From: Amaurobius ferox
Taxonomy: Eukaryota; Arthropoda; Arachnida; Araneae; Amaurobiidae
Direction of reading: 5' to 3'
DNA length: 64,000 nucleotides
Assembly: GCA_951213105.1 (NCBI GenBank)
Contig: OX578139.1
Location: forward strand, 73,726,684 to 73,790,683
Below the pieces are notes generated by a model. It did not search any database. It saw only the letters and a program-made list of their open reading frames with translations, and was not told where the DNA came from. Numbering within the stretch: the first letter of the stretch is position 1; every line of letters begins with the position of its first letter. This document shows positions 34,920 to 46,900 of this stretch, one piece after another. The position numbers and the translations under genes are program-made.

Positions 34920-36110
34920 ATTAGAAGAGAGTACTGAAATGATGTTTCGTTAGCATTTGTCTGTCTCAGTCCAACCGTCCTACTTAGTAACACATTTAGC
35001 GAATTTAAAATGTCACCAAATTGATAAAAATGTTTGTAAATCCATAAAATATTTTGAAATTGATGAAATTGAGCTAAATAAATTAAATTAATTATGTTTT
35101 GTAAGAGAGTGTATTGATTTTTTGTATCTGTGATTTCAATTTGTGATTGAGATTTTTTGTATGTGTGTATTGTGATGATATTTCGTCAGTTTGTCGCAAA
35201 GTGGGACTGTCAGTTCTACAGTCCCACTTGGCGATAAATTTGGCGATTTTTTAAAATGTAGCCAAACCTTGTTTGGGCGATAGTGTATTATTCAGACGAT
35301 ATATGGTTCACCAATTTATTTGAAGAAAATTATATCATGTCGCTTAGCAACGAATTTAAATCCAATATGTTTATGCGGAAGACGATTTTTATTAAATCTT
35401 TTCCGATTTGACTAATGAAGATATGTATATAAAATAAATCTCATTGCCATTGCATTTTTGACTGGATAATATCAATTACGGTCTTCAGATTTAAACATTA
35501 TTATTATTGATATTTTCTTGGATTATTGATTCAAAGATTATTGATATTTTCAAGTTATTATGCCATTGTTTCCTTATGGCAAAAATTGTTGAAAATTATA
35601 TATGGTACTTTGTACGAGTAATCTTCTACAAATTCACGGGTATATCTTCTAATCTACGAGAATATAAATGATACAAGTGTATTGGCATATATTTTGACAT
35701 ATATTGGCATATATTGGAATTAATAACGACCTTCTGGTATGAAGATGACGGGGATTAATGATATTTTCAATTTATTACGTCATCTGTTTTATTTTGGCAA
35801 AGATTTTTGAGACTCATATTGTAATATGGGTAAACTTCTACTAACACTCGGACATATCTTCTATGACATTTTAAGTAATACGGGTATATCTTCCCATATA
35901 ATTTTAGCACTTTCATTATGGCATATATTGGAATCAATTAATACCTTCAGGTTTGAAGATTACGGGTTTATTGATATTTTCAATTTATACATGCAATCTA
36001 TCTAATACAGGTTATATATCCCAATATTCGCGTATATAAGTAGTAAGGGTCTCATACAATTTTAACGCTTTTATTTTGCATATATTGAGTCAATTCCATA
36101 TTTTTTGTAA
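34920..36110. repeat. Eroded A-core DNA in reverse, then ~230-bp degenerate tandem repeats
   Basis: 34920-35290 holds pieces resembling the TTGGCG-rich A core on the minus strand and a strong hairpin (35194-35234). From about 35465 to 36075, segments sharing TTGATATTTTCAATTTATTA and GGCATATATTGGAAT recur at roughly 230-bp spacing, about 2.7 copies. No genes. Confidence 0.5.
35194..35234. repeat. 41-bp hairpin (17-bp arms, 7-nt loop)
   Basis: TCGCAAAGTGGGACTGT (35194-35210), loop CAGTTCT, ACAGTCCCACTTGGCGA (35218-35234); 16 of 17 pairs. Confidence 0.85.
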
Positions 36111-37571
36111 ATTTGCTTTCAAAAGGAGCCAGGATGTTTTATTCTTCAGATCTGCCCGTGAAGATAATTATGTACAGCGAGAACAGATATTATTAAACTT
36201 CTTTTTAGGAGCATTATATTAACTATTTCAACATAATATTTTGATTCAAAATGTCATTTAATATACTATAGGAACTTGCACATGGTTGTGAATTTTATGT
36301 TTCTTTTTATTATATACTCCGTACGAAGAACTGGTATGCTGCTAGTATATATATAATATTCTATTAAAACTGGTCTAACAATGTTCGTAAGTACAATGGC
36401 ATGTAATTTCTGTTAATAAATGCGTGAGTTTTCGGCATAAAATTTCTTGTTCGTTGGCTTAAATGACAGGTATAGCTGAGGAAAATATAAAACACCACCT
36501 CTCGTCACTCGAGCCTTGCTCATTATAGCCTTATTCGTAATATTGTCCCTAGTGCAGATGTTGAGATATCATTCGATTTGTAAATACGTCCTCTACAAAT
36601 TCTTATTCATAAAATTTGCGTAAGGAACCGCATAAACTTTGAATTATCTAATGCCAACACTTATGTTTGATAACATATTTCTTACCTACAGCAAAATTTA
36701 GTCTTTGATACCAACTTTCACCTCATTTGGGTAAATGAACCTTTTCCGAGTTATAAGTATATAAATATTTGAGCTCCTCTGTTAAATTAATTTCCCAAAC
36801 TTTTATTCATGTCTACTGTAGTCCTCAGACACTGATGTATTACGTTACTATTAAGCAACCCACCCACAATTAAGTGATTTTTATTTTTTTAAGACCTTTT
36901 GTAAACAATATGAATTATAAAATTAATATTCGATAGGAATATGAATTGAAACCTTTTCATATTCTAACGGAAATGGATTCAAAGACTTTTTATATGAGTA
37001 TGCAAAAGTTGTTTTCTCCTTGTAGTTCATGCGAACATTTATATTTGGACTAATTTAGAGATCTAGAATTTGTTCATGACGTCAAAATCAGGTGCTGCCA
37101 TTTAAAATTTCGGAGTTTGAGCGTATTTAGATATGAAGACGGCCTCTTATGCAAACTCTATGCACATGAACTCCAAATTATGTATCCCTAGTAACTTTAA
37201 ATTTCCTCTATGATGAATGATGCTCGAATAATAAGGGGTGGAACTTTCTTTTCAGCTGCACATCATGATTTCTGTAAAGAACATTAAAAATTTAAAATAT
37301 TTAAAACTATTTTTAATTGTTTACAATAAAAACCCAAAATTTCGATAACATATGGAACCGTTTGAAAAATTTGCAAATTCACCACACAAAAAGTCGCAGT
37401 TTATTTCAAACAGAAGCTTAATGTCGAGGAATATAGATAATATATTCGCAAAATCTATATCAATAATTGTAACCGACAAGGCTCTACCAGACATATACCA
37501 CCAGCTTCTAATTAAATCATATCTTATCATCAACATATCCCACACAGGAAGGCTTGCCCATCATACCAGCG
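36111..37571. other. No gene or recognised repeat
   Basis: AT-rich DNA. The overlapping open frames at 37321-37651 (74 and 99 codons, opposite strands) show no recognisable domain, and one runs into the adjoining satellite. Confidence 0.5.
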
Positions 37572-38942
37572 AGGTACGTTACTCGGATGAGATTGTAAAA
37601 CTTCCCATATTCGTATGCAATTATGAAACTTTCCATACTCGGATGCGATAGTAAAACTTCCGGCACTCAAATGCGATTGTAAAACTTTCCTACTCGTATG
37701 CGATTGCAAAACTTCCCATAATCGGATGCGATTGTAAAACTTCCCTACTCGTATGCGATTGTAAAACTTCCCATAATCGGATGCGATTGTAAAACTTCCC
37801 ATACTAGGATGCGATTGTAAAACTTTCCATACTAGAATGCGATTGTAAAACTTCCCATACTAGGATGCGATTGTAAAACTTCCGGCACTCTAATGCGATT
37901 ATAAAACTTCCCATACTCATATGCAATTGTAAAACTTCCCATACTCGGATGCGATTGTAAAACTTCCGGCACTGAAATGCGATTGTAAAACATCCCTACT
38001 CATATGCGATTGTAAAACTTTCCATACTCTAATGCGATTGTAAAACTTCCCATACTAGGATGCCATTGTAAAACTTCCGGCACTCAAATGCGATTATAAA
38101 ACTTCCCATACTCATATCCAATTGTAAAACTTCCCATACTAGGATGCGACTGTAAAACATCCGGCACTCAAATGCGATTGTAAAACTTCCCTACTCATAT
38201 GCGATTGTAAAACTTCCCATACTAGGATGCGATTGTAAAACTTTCCATACTAGCATGCGATTGTAAAACTTCCCATACTAGGATGCGATTGTAAAACGTC
38301 CGGCACTCAAATGCGATTATAAAACTTCCCATACTCATATGCAATTGTAAAAATTCCCATACTCGGATGCGATTGTAAAACTTCCGGCACTCAAATACGA
38401 TTGTAAAACTTCCCTACTCGTATGCGGATGTAAAACTTCCCATAATCGGATGCGATTGTAAAATTTCCCATACTAGGATGCGATTGTAAAACTTTCCATA
38501 CACGAATGCGATTATAAAACTTCCCATACTAGGATGCGATTGTAAAACTTCCCATACTAGGATGCGATTGTAAAACTTCCCATGCTAGGATGCGATTGTA
38601 AAACTTCCGGCACTCAAATGCGATTATAAAACTTTCCATACTAGAATGCGATTGTAAAACTTGCCATACTCGGAAATGATTATAAAACTTCCGGCACTCA
38701 AATGCGATTGTAAAACTTCCCTTCTCGTATGCGATTGTAAAACTTCACATAATCGGATGCGATTGTAAAACTTCCCATACTAGGATGCAATTGTAAAACT
38801 TTCCATACACGAATGCGATTGTAAAACTTCTCATACTAGGATGCGATTGTAAAACTTCCCATACTTGGAACCGATTGTAAAACTTCCCACATTCGGATGC
38901 GATTGAAAAACTTCCCATACTCGGATGCGGTTGTAAAACTAC
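37572..38942. repeat. 28-bp satellite array, ~48 units, with higher-order structure
   Basis: Unit: conserved ATGCGATTGTAAAACTTCC plus a variable 9-base part (CATACTCGG, CATACTAGG, GGCACTCAA, CTACTCGT, CATAATCGG and others). Monomer types recur in a fixed order. The trio around CATACTCATATGCAATTG repeats at about 37912, 38108 and 38331, i.e. 7 and 8 units apart. A 28-bp period is not a codon multiple, so this is non-coding. Variable segments of one small type set, and the lack of a distinct repeat/spacer boundary, exclude CRISPR. Confidence 0.92.
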
Positions 38943-39090
38943 TCATCTTATTGGGAAGTAGCACACTTTATTTTCTTCAAACATTTTTGAAGTGATGTTG
39001 TCTATGATGTTCTATGTTGAGTCGGCTAGTGAGATGATTATAACTCTTTTAATATTTGAAGTCGACTCTAAAAGTTCTCTTTCCAAAAAA

Positions 39091-40022
39091 TCTGATGTGG
39101 GCAGCACATGACTTTCCTTATATAATGCAATGAATTCGTTATTTTACAGCAAAAAAAAAATGGATTACTCTCATAGTAGATACTTATATTCTTTCCAAGA
39201 TATTGAATTTTCGTTAATTAGTAGTCATTTTCATCGATTCAGCGTCATTTTTATCCATTTGGCGAGATATTCGTTGATTAGGCAACATTTAAAAAAGTCG
39301 CCAGGTTGGCGATATTCCGCCAAAATCGTCGCCAAAATCTCGCCAACCGTTATGGACGAAGAAATAAGTTATTCTTACAGCAGATAAATGACTATTGGCG
39401 ATCAAATACAAAAGTATTACTCAAAGTATCTTTTTTCATGAATGGAACAAGCTAGATCCAAGAGAATGATGTCACCCAATTTATCGCATGGAATTACATA
39501 TGAAAAGTGAACAAGTTTCTCAATAGGAATTTTTTTTTTTTTATATGACTTTTTGATAATTTTTTTCAAGAATGTGCCATGTCAAACGGTTCATGTTAGC
39601 GTTCTAAAATTTATGTCAATCGTTTTCTAATGAAAAATTACATAAGAAATGTCTATTTGCGTAACTTTATTAGCGGTTTTGATTTTTTTACGATTTTTTC
39701 AGAATTTCACTCGAAAATTTAGGGGGATTCTGTACATTCGATTGCGTATAAAAACAATAAGCTTCCAGCGTTTATGGATTGTGATTTTTGTACCAAATTT
39801 TGTTCGAATCGGTCCATTCGTTCGTCAGTTATCGTCTTCACAGATTCACTGACACACACACACACACACACATACTTTTACACACACACACAGACATCAC
39901 TTCAAAAATGTTTGATTCGTGATCAGGGATGCTTGAGACGTGCTCTCCCGTCGAAAACTCGAATTCGAATTTTCGACCCCGTCACAATAATTTCCTTATA
40001 CATTATGTATATAAGGAAAGTA
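39091..40022 (+). mobile_element. Family A element, copy A4 (~932 bp)
   Basis: Complete: head TCTGATGTGGGCAGCACATG, TTGGCG cluster (about 39255-39350), CA tract (39853-39894) and terminal hairpin (about 39988-40020), followed by TAAAAAA. The left flank is CCAAAAAA, so an A-run target is again used. Confidence 0.78.
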
Positions 40023-40725
40023 AAAAATTTAATCTTACTACTCGTTAGAGATGTGGATTTGCCGAAAAATTTTGAAATGGAAAATTTTCCGGAAATTTTT
40101 GAAATTATTCTCTATATTACATTTCAGCTGGAATAATAAGTTTAGTGACTTTTAAAAGTATTTATTCTTATATTACAGGTTCAGTGAAACTTACATTATA
40201 TAACAAGGATAAGGAAAGCTTTAAATCTGGAAATGCATAACATATTTTATGCACGAAATTATTTTTATACATATGCATGCTGCAGTTAACAACTACAATT
40301 TATTATTATTTTTTTAAATGCGCTTGTTTTTGATAATTTATAAAAAAATATTAGTTCATCTATAATGATGTTTTTTTATTTTTAGAATTCAAATTTTAAA
40401 GCATTCCACAAAAGAAATAGTATGAGGAATAATTCAAAGTTGTAAAACCTTATCAGAATCATAAATAGTTTACTGTTTATTATAGGTATACAAAGTAGAT
40501 TATAATATACTATTCTAAAGAAAAATTAAAATCTGATTATAATTGTTACGTTTTATATTGTATTGCATTTATTTGAATAACTACTGATAATTCAAAAGGA
40601 AACATTCGATCATTTTCGTTAAAAATAACAAAAATTAAAAGTAAATTACAAGTTTATTATATGTATACAGTAAATTATTACATACGTATATAAACATATT
40701 ATATGACAAAAATAAATTTAAAAAA
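40023..40725. other. No gene seen between A copies
   Basis: Plain AT-rich sequence, no repeats recognised apart from short A/T runs. Confidence 0.5.
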
Positions 40726-42523
40726 TCTGATGTGGGCAACACATGACTTTCCTTATATAATGTAAGGAATTTACTACTTTTACAGTAAAAAAAATCTGAT
40801 GTGGGCAACACATGACTTTCCTTATATAATGTAAGGAATTTACAAATTTTACAGTAAAAAAAATAGGTTTTTCTTATAGTAGATACTAATATTTTTCCCA
40901 AGATATTGAATTTTCGACAATTAGTCGTCATTTTCATTGATTTAGCGTCATTTTTAACCATTTGGCGAGATTTTTGTTAATTTGGCAACAATTAAAAATG
41001 TCACCAAGTTGGCGACATTCCGCCAAATTCGTCGCCAAAATCTTGCCAAGCGTTATGAATGGAGAAATAATTTTTTCTTACAGCAACTAAATGACTATTG
41101 GCGTTCAAATACAAAAGTGTTAATCAAAATATCTTTTTTCATGAATGGAACGAGCTAGATCCACGATAATGATGTCACTCAATTTATTGCATGGTATTAC
41201 ATATGAAAAGTGGACATGTTTCTCAATAGGAAATATTTTTTTTTATTTTATATGACTTTTTGATAATTTTTTGAAAAATGTACAATATCTCAAGAACGGT
41301 TCATGTTAGCGTTCTAAAATTTATGTCAATCGTTTTCTAATGAAACATTACATTAGAAATGTCTATTTGTGTAACTTTATGAGTGGTTTTGATTTTTTGA
41401 CGATTTTTTCAAAGTTTCATTCGAAAATTTAGGTGGGTTCTGAACATTCGATTGCGGATAAAAAAAAATGGGCTTCCAGTGTTTACGGATTGTGATTTTT
41501 GTACCAAATTTGGTTCGAATCGGTCCATTCGTTCGTCAGTTATGGTCTCCACAGTCTCACTGACACACACACACACACACACACATCACTTCAAAAATGT
41601 TTGATTCGTGATCAGGGATGCTTGAAACGTGCTCTCCCGTCGAAAACTCGAATTCGAATTTTCGACCCCTTCACAATACTTTCCTTATACATTATGTATA
41701 TAAGGAAAGTAAAAATAGGTTTTTCTTATAGTAGATACTAATATTCTTTGCAAGATATTGAATTTTCGACAATTAGTCGTCATTTTCATTGATTTAAAGA
41801 CATTTTTATCCATTTGGCGAGATTTTCGTTAATTTGGCAACATTTCAAAAAGTCGCCAAGTTGACGACATTCCGCCAAATTCGTTGTCAAAATCTCGACA
41901 AGCGTTATGGACGAAGAAATAAGTTATTCTTACAGTAGATAAATGACTATTGGCGTTCAAATACAAAAGCGTTACTCAACGTATCTTTTTTCATGAATGG
42001 AACATGTTTCTCAAGTGAACATGTTTCTCAATAGGAATTTTTTTTTTTATTTTATATGACTTTTTGATAATTTTTTTGAAAAATGTGCAATATCTCAAGA
42101 ACGGTTCATGTTAGCGTTCTAAAATTTATGTCAATCGTTTTCTAATGAAACATTACATTAGAAATGTCTATTTGTGTAACTTTATGAGTGGTTTTGATTT
42201 TTTGACGATTTTTTCAAAGTTTCATTCGAAAATTTAGGTGGGTTCTGAACATTCGATTGCGTATAAAAACACTAGGCTTCCAGTGTTTACGGATTGTGAT
42301 TTTTGTACCAAATTTGGTTCGAATCGGTTCATTCGTTCGTCAGTTATTGTCTCCACAGACTCACTGACACACACACGCACACACACACACACAGACATCA
42401 CTTCAACAATGTTTGATTCGTGATCAGGGATGCTTGAAACGTGCTCTCTCGTCGAAAACTCGAATTTGAATTTTCGACCCCTTCAAAATACTTTCCTTTT
42501 ACATTATGTATATAAGGAAAGTA
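40726..42523 (+). mobile_element. Family A array A5: duplicated head plus two tandem bodies
   Basis: The 69-bp head is present twice (from 40726 and from 40795). The first body then ends at 41711 and a second, head-less body runs 41712-42523. CA tracts are at 41561-41583 and 42363-42393. The joints AGTAAAAAAAATCTGATG and GGAAAGTAAAAATAGGTT both lie in the AGTAAAA stretch that in a single copy separates head from body. The second body has a local deletion near 42000-42025. Confidence 0.78.
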
Positions 42524-42563
42524 TATAAAAATGCTTGTAATTAAGCTGTTTTAAAAATAAATT

Positions 42564-42791
42564 ATTACTTTCCTTATATACATAATGGATAAAAATGACG
42601 CTAAATCGATGAAAACAAATGGATAAAAATGACGGTAATTCAATGAAAATTAAGACTCATTGATGAAAATTCAATATCTTGGGAAGAATATAAATATCTA
42701 CTACAATAATTATCTATTTTCTTATTGCAAAAGTAGTAAATTCATTGCATTATATAAGAAAAGTCATGTGTTGCCTGCCCACAGCAGATTT
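42564..42791 (-). mobile_element. Family A deletion derivative, minus strand
   Basis: Starts TACTTTCCTTATATACATAA (hairpin end), jumps to the core (AAATGACGCTAAATCGATGA) and ends in the head (reverse complement CACAGCAGATTT). The microsatellite and most of the middle are missing. It lies 40 bp from A5 in inverted orientation. Confidence 0.65.
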
Positions 42792-45018
42792 TTTTTATAT
42801 AATATTAGAATTGTTTAAAAAACACCTGCTTTTAATTGAACGAGTGAATATCATGAGATAGAAGAGACAATGTGCAGTGTTAAACATATATTTAGTGCTA
42901 TTAAAGCATTTTCTTTCAGCAGAACTTGTGTAAATATCCCGTTTTTTTAATATTATTATAAATTTTGGAGAATTTAATACTGAAAGAATAGGCTTCTTAA
43001 AATTTTATTTGCTTTTTTTTCTGAGAATGAGTAAAATGTCACGATTACCCTTTTTAGTTGACATAATTCTTTTTCTATAAAATAAAGCACACATACACAC
43101 ATTTGCATCCAGCGCTCCTTCATTTTCCTTTTTAAAGTTAGAAAACTCGATCAAAAACTTCTTGTAAAGCTACTTGCTGTTTAGAAAAACAGTTTAGAAA
43201 GAGTATTACATTCTATTTTCAAACCAATTAAAAAAAAGAGTGGACAATTTTCTAGAAAAACATAACGGAAAATTTTCCGAAAATATTTCTCCCCACATCC
43301 TCACTGCTCCGTGTAGGTACAAAATTCAAACATACTTATCATGAAATCAGTGTTGAAGCGAAGAGGGGGAGGAGGTTTCATTATTCCTCTCCCAAGAACT
43401 CACCAGAAGGCGTAAACAAATAATAATATATTTATCTAAAGGGTTTGAGAAATTATTAAAAATTAAAAATAATAAAATATATAAAATCTAGCTAATTAAA
43501 TTCGTACGTTTACAGAATATTTGTAGAAATCCACATGCAGATATATTCATTCAAAGCGATATATTCGTTGCATTACAATCGTTGACATTTTAAATAATCC
43601 TTTACATACGAAATACTCCTACTCCAGCTTACTTCCACTGAAACAGAAGAACATAAACCGGGAATGTCTGATCTTGAAAAATATTTTTAATCCAACTATG
43701 TCTCGACGTATAAGAAAGCTACATACCTCCTATTTGCAAATAAATTCATAGTTAAATTTAATGATTTTCAGATTTCGCAAAACTAGAACAAGCATCTCTC
43801 CTAAACAATCTTATGAAATGCGTAAAACACCCGCCTATCCTTTTGCAACTGCAATTTAAATTTATTTATTCCTCTGAATAGTTTGCTTGCATTCTATAAT
43901 GATCATATTCAACGCGATTATCTGGATTAAAATGCAGCTCAAGTGTTTGTTATCGAGACAGTATCTGAAGTAAGGGATATTTACTGTTCCGTTACAATGT
44001 AGATATATAGGTCGTCACAGTCATTAGTTGAAATGTTACTATGATTAATGCTATTTTTGGAAAGTTGTTGAATTTCAGTTGCGATCTATTTAGTAATAAG
44101 AGACACTAACGAGTAAGGTTAAAAACCAAAAATGTAAGGCATCATGTTAAGTGCGCGGTTTGTTGTTGTAAGAGGAAGTCGCAAGTTTGGTAGAGATTGG
44201 AAGACTTTGTCTTGGAAGTCAATAATGATTGGTGCAAAATGTTAGCAACCTATTGTTTTTAGTAGTTTATTTAAGCATATATTTCTCAGAGATACAGATT
44301 AGATGTGAACTGATACAGATTCAGTGTCAAATTTTGGAGAAGGTAGCCAAGCAAAAATTGGTTAATCAAAAATTTCTATTCTACTTGAAACATATATTTC
44401 TCAATATTTTAGCTGTAGAGATTGCATGATAACTGATATGAATTAAGCATCAATTTTTGAAGAAGGTAGATTTGTTTAATAATTTTTTATACTTCAGGTC
44501 TAAAAACATTTCTGCAAACATATATTTCTCAAAATTGGTTATCGATATAGCTTAGATGATGACTGGTATGGATATCAAAATCTTCTCTAGATGTGATATG
44601 GTGCTCATTAAGGATTTCCACTTTCAGTGAGATGTTACACCTGATTTAAAAAATGTACGTTTTCTATACAACAGCTGTTTCTCAGGATTGCTGATCGGCT
44701 ATAGATAAAGGCTAGATAACGACTGATATGGATTCATCACCTATTCTGGAGAAAGTAAAAAGCGGTTGCATAAAGATCTCCACTTATGTTTTTTTTTACT
44801 TAAAAAATTCATAAAAAAAAATTAAAAAATTCCCTTAAAACAGATTTTTCCGATTTTTCACGATTGATCATTAAATTCTGAATTGATAGAGGTTAAATAA
44901 AGACTTAAACTTCCGGTTTCTAATATGTTACTTCTGTTTTTACAAAAGTTCCGTCTGACTGTGGGAAATAAAAATCTTAATTGTATTGTTAAAAATGAAG
45001 TACACCAACATTTGACAT
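42792..45018. repeat. Mostly unassigned; contains diverged unit-C fragment (about 43490-44130)
   Basis: 43490-44130 shares blocks with 23370-24000 and 30220-30840 (ACATACGAAATACTCCTACT, ATTTATTCCTCTGAATAGTTTGC-like DNA). It is a third, older copy of the unit's central part. The rest (42792-43489, 44131-45018) shows no genes. Confidence 0.5.
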
Positions 45019-45030
45019 CACAAAAAGGCT

Positions 45031-45408
45031 ATGTCAACGGTCCTACCGTGCTAAAAACACCGGTTCTCGTTAGATCACCGAAGTCAGTCAGCATCGGGCG
45101 CGGTTAGTACTTGGGTGGGTGACCACCTGGGAACACCGCATGCTGTTGGCACATTTCGGGTGCGGTAACCGGTGGTTTGCGCGCTGGATTTGCACGCTGC
45201 CACAACTGCCGCCGTGTTCATGAGGAGTACGATCACGTTAAACATGGGATTCCGTAAGTCCTTCCGAGAGGTTGGTGGTAGGGAAGGAGGGTACGGTCCC
45301 TGTGGATGCCTTCCCCACTGGGTTCCGGTCCAAATTGGGTGGCACTTCCCTGCCGTCCAAACAGTTATCTTGCGCCTTTCTGGTAGGTCGGACGGTCTGG
45401 GTCTCAAA
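45031..45408 (+). mobile_element. Full-length SINE with a 5S rRNA head
   Basis: 378 bp bounded by an exact 12-bp target duplication, CACAAAAAGGCT (45019-45030 and 45409-45420). It starts at the 5S-like head (45033-45150), continues with a decayed tRNA-like piece (45171-45200: GTGGTTTGCGCGCTGGATTT), then the family body from 45201 (CTGCCGCCGTGTTCATG...), and ends GGACGGTCTGGGTCTC. 5S-derived SINEs are the SINE3 class. Retroposition by a LINE is inferred from the duplication and the shared 3' end. G+C is much higher than the surroundings. Apparent frames on both strands are not genes. Confidence 0.88.
45033..45150 (+). rRNA. 5S rRNA-like sequence (head of the SINE, not a host 5S gene)
   Basis: 118 nt, GTCAACGGTCCTACC to CATGCTGTTGGC, the size of a eukaryotic 5S rRNA. 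It keeps hallmark blocks: GGTTCTCGTTAGATCACCG, GTCGGGCGCGG-like (here ATCGGGCGCGGTTAGTACTT), and the box C region GGGTGACCACCTGGGAACAC. The internal promoter (boxes A, IE, C) looks largely conserved, so Pol III/TFIIIA transcription is plausible. It is part of a retroposed unit, not of a 5S tandem array. Confidence 0.85.
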
Positions 45409-45420
45409 CACAAAAAGGCT

Positions 45421-46435
45421 CTTTCATAAACTTCTTGTTAGGAGTTAAGGCTTTAGGATTAGATTTCTTGTATGGTGACACTTTGGTATGGCTTGTATCA
45501 TAAATTTGTATACCTATTTAACATTTATTTTGACTTTCAAACGTCTGGTTGTATCAGCCATTGGTATTTTTATAACTTGGCCTCTCCAGGCATTTGAATT
45601 TTCAGTCGCACTTTTTAATACTTTTATAACGCCCCCCCCCCATTATTTGTTATTCTTCGAATCATTTTTATATAACATAAAAAATATCAGTTTTGCATCA
45701 TCACAATTATAAAACTAAGTTATTTTAACTAAAACATAATAATTACATCATGAATTCAGTTCTTATCTGGAATGTCATAATTAAAAACATAACATGAAAT
45801 AAATTAGAAATAATCTTGAAATACATGCAAACTAAAATTGAGAATCAATACTTCAACTTTGCGAAACTTTTTTGCTTCGTCTCTCTTAAAACTTCTTCAA
45901 GAACTTCTGACCTTTTGTTTCGCAAAATACTTTGAGGCGTTGAGAGAATAACTTTTTTTTTTATATCTTCCCTTTTGTGCATCTTAGAAAGTCATTAAGA
46001 CTTTGCATTCTGGGGAACAAACACATCTTCTTAGAATCGATGTCGGTTATTTGAATAATTACTTGTTTAAGATATTTAATATTTTACCATAGGCGGCTCA
46101 AGTATTTCCAATGGCGCTAGTTCCAGATTTGTAAGAAAATATTATTCTCAATTCACGAATTCAGTTAAGAAAAGAATGGGAGATTTGGAGTTGCTCATTT
46201 TTGATAAGCAATATCTGAAATATACGAAAAGTTTAATCTCCATATATTTAAGCAATAAGTGCTGTCTTTGAGGTGAATTTATTATTATTTATTTAAATAT
46301 TTAAGATATTTACGATTATCACTTATGCTAGCGATAGGGCTGGGTGGAAGGCTTTCAATTTTTAGAACATCATTTACGGAGTTAAAAATAAATTATGAGA
46401 ATTATTATGTTAAACGTTCCGAAAGATATATGTAT
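45421..46435. other. No gene recognised
   Basis: AT-rich. A C10 run at 45631-45640. Short open frames have no domains. Confidence 0.5.
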
Positions 46436-46835
46436 TACTTTCCTTATATACATAATGTATAAGGAAAGCATTGTGACGGGGTCTAAAATATGAATTCGGG
46501 TTTTTGACGGGGAGAGCACCTTTCAAGCATCTCTGATCACGAATCAAACATTTTTGAGGTGATGTGTGTGTGTGTGGAGGGGGGGGGGGGGGTCAGTGAG
46601 CATTTGGAGACGATAACTGACGAACAAATGGACCGATTCGCACGAAATTTGGTACAAAAATCTCAATCCGTGAATACTGAAAGCCTAATGTTTTTAAACG
46701 CAATCGAATGTTCAGAACCCCCTAAATTTTCTAGTGAAATTTTGAAAAAATCAACAAAAACTCAAAATCTTTAATAAAGTTACGCAAATAGACATTTCTA
46801 ATGTAATGCTTCCTTAGAAAACGATTGACATAAAC
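46436..46835 (-). mobile_element. Family A 3' half, minus strand
   Basis: Hairpin end TACTTTCCTTATATACATAA, conserved GAGAGCACCTTTCAAGCATC segment, microsatellite, then the GACATTTCTAATGTAATG region. The microsatellite is TG repeats running into a G14 tract (46579-46592), unlike all other copies. The head and core are missing. Confidence 0.7.
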
Positions 46836-46859
46836 TTTATTTTAATGCATTATTATTAT

Positions 46860-46900
46860 GCATCATTATTACCATAGAATTTCTATGGTAATAATAATGC
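46860..46900. repeat. 41-bp near-perfect palindrome
   Basis: GCATCATTATTACCATAGAA (46860-46879), one central T, TTCTATGGTAATAATAATGC (46881-46900); 19 of 20 pairs. It would extrude as a cruciform. Confidence 0.85.

Noticed and set aside
37572..38942. CRISPR-like alternation of constant and variable parts
   Set aside because: The variable 9-mers fall into few recurrent types, the period is 28 bp in total, and the genome is metazoan. It is a satellite.
45033..45150. A functional 5S rRNA gene
   Set aside because: The sequence lies between target duplications and continues into a SINE body. No array or terminator of T residues follows it.
45084..45429. 109- and 85-codon frames on opposite strands
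   Set aside because: Both overlap the 5S-headed SINE. No domain.
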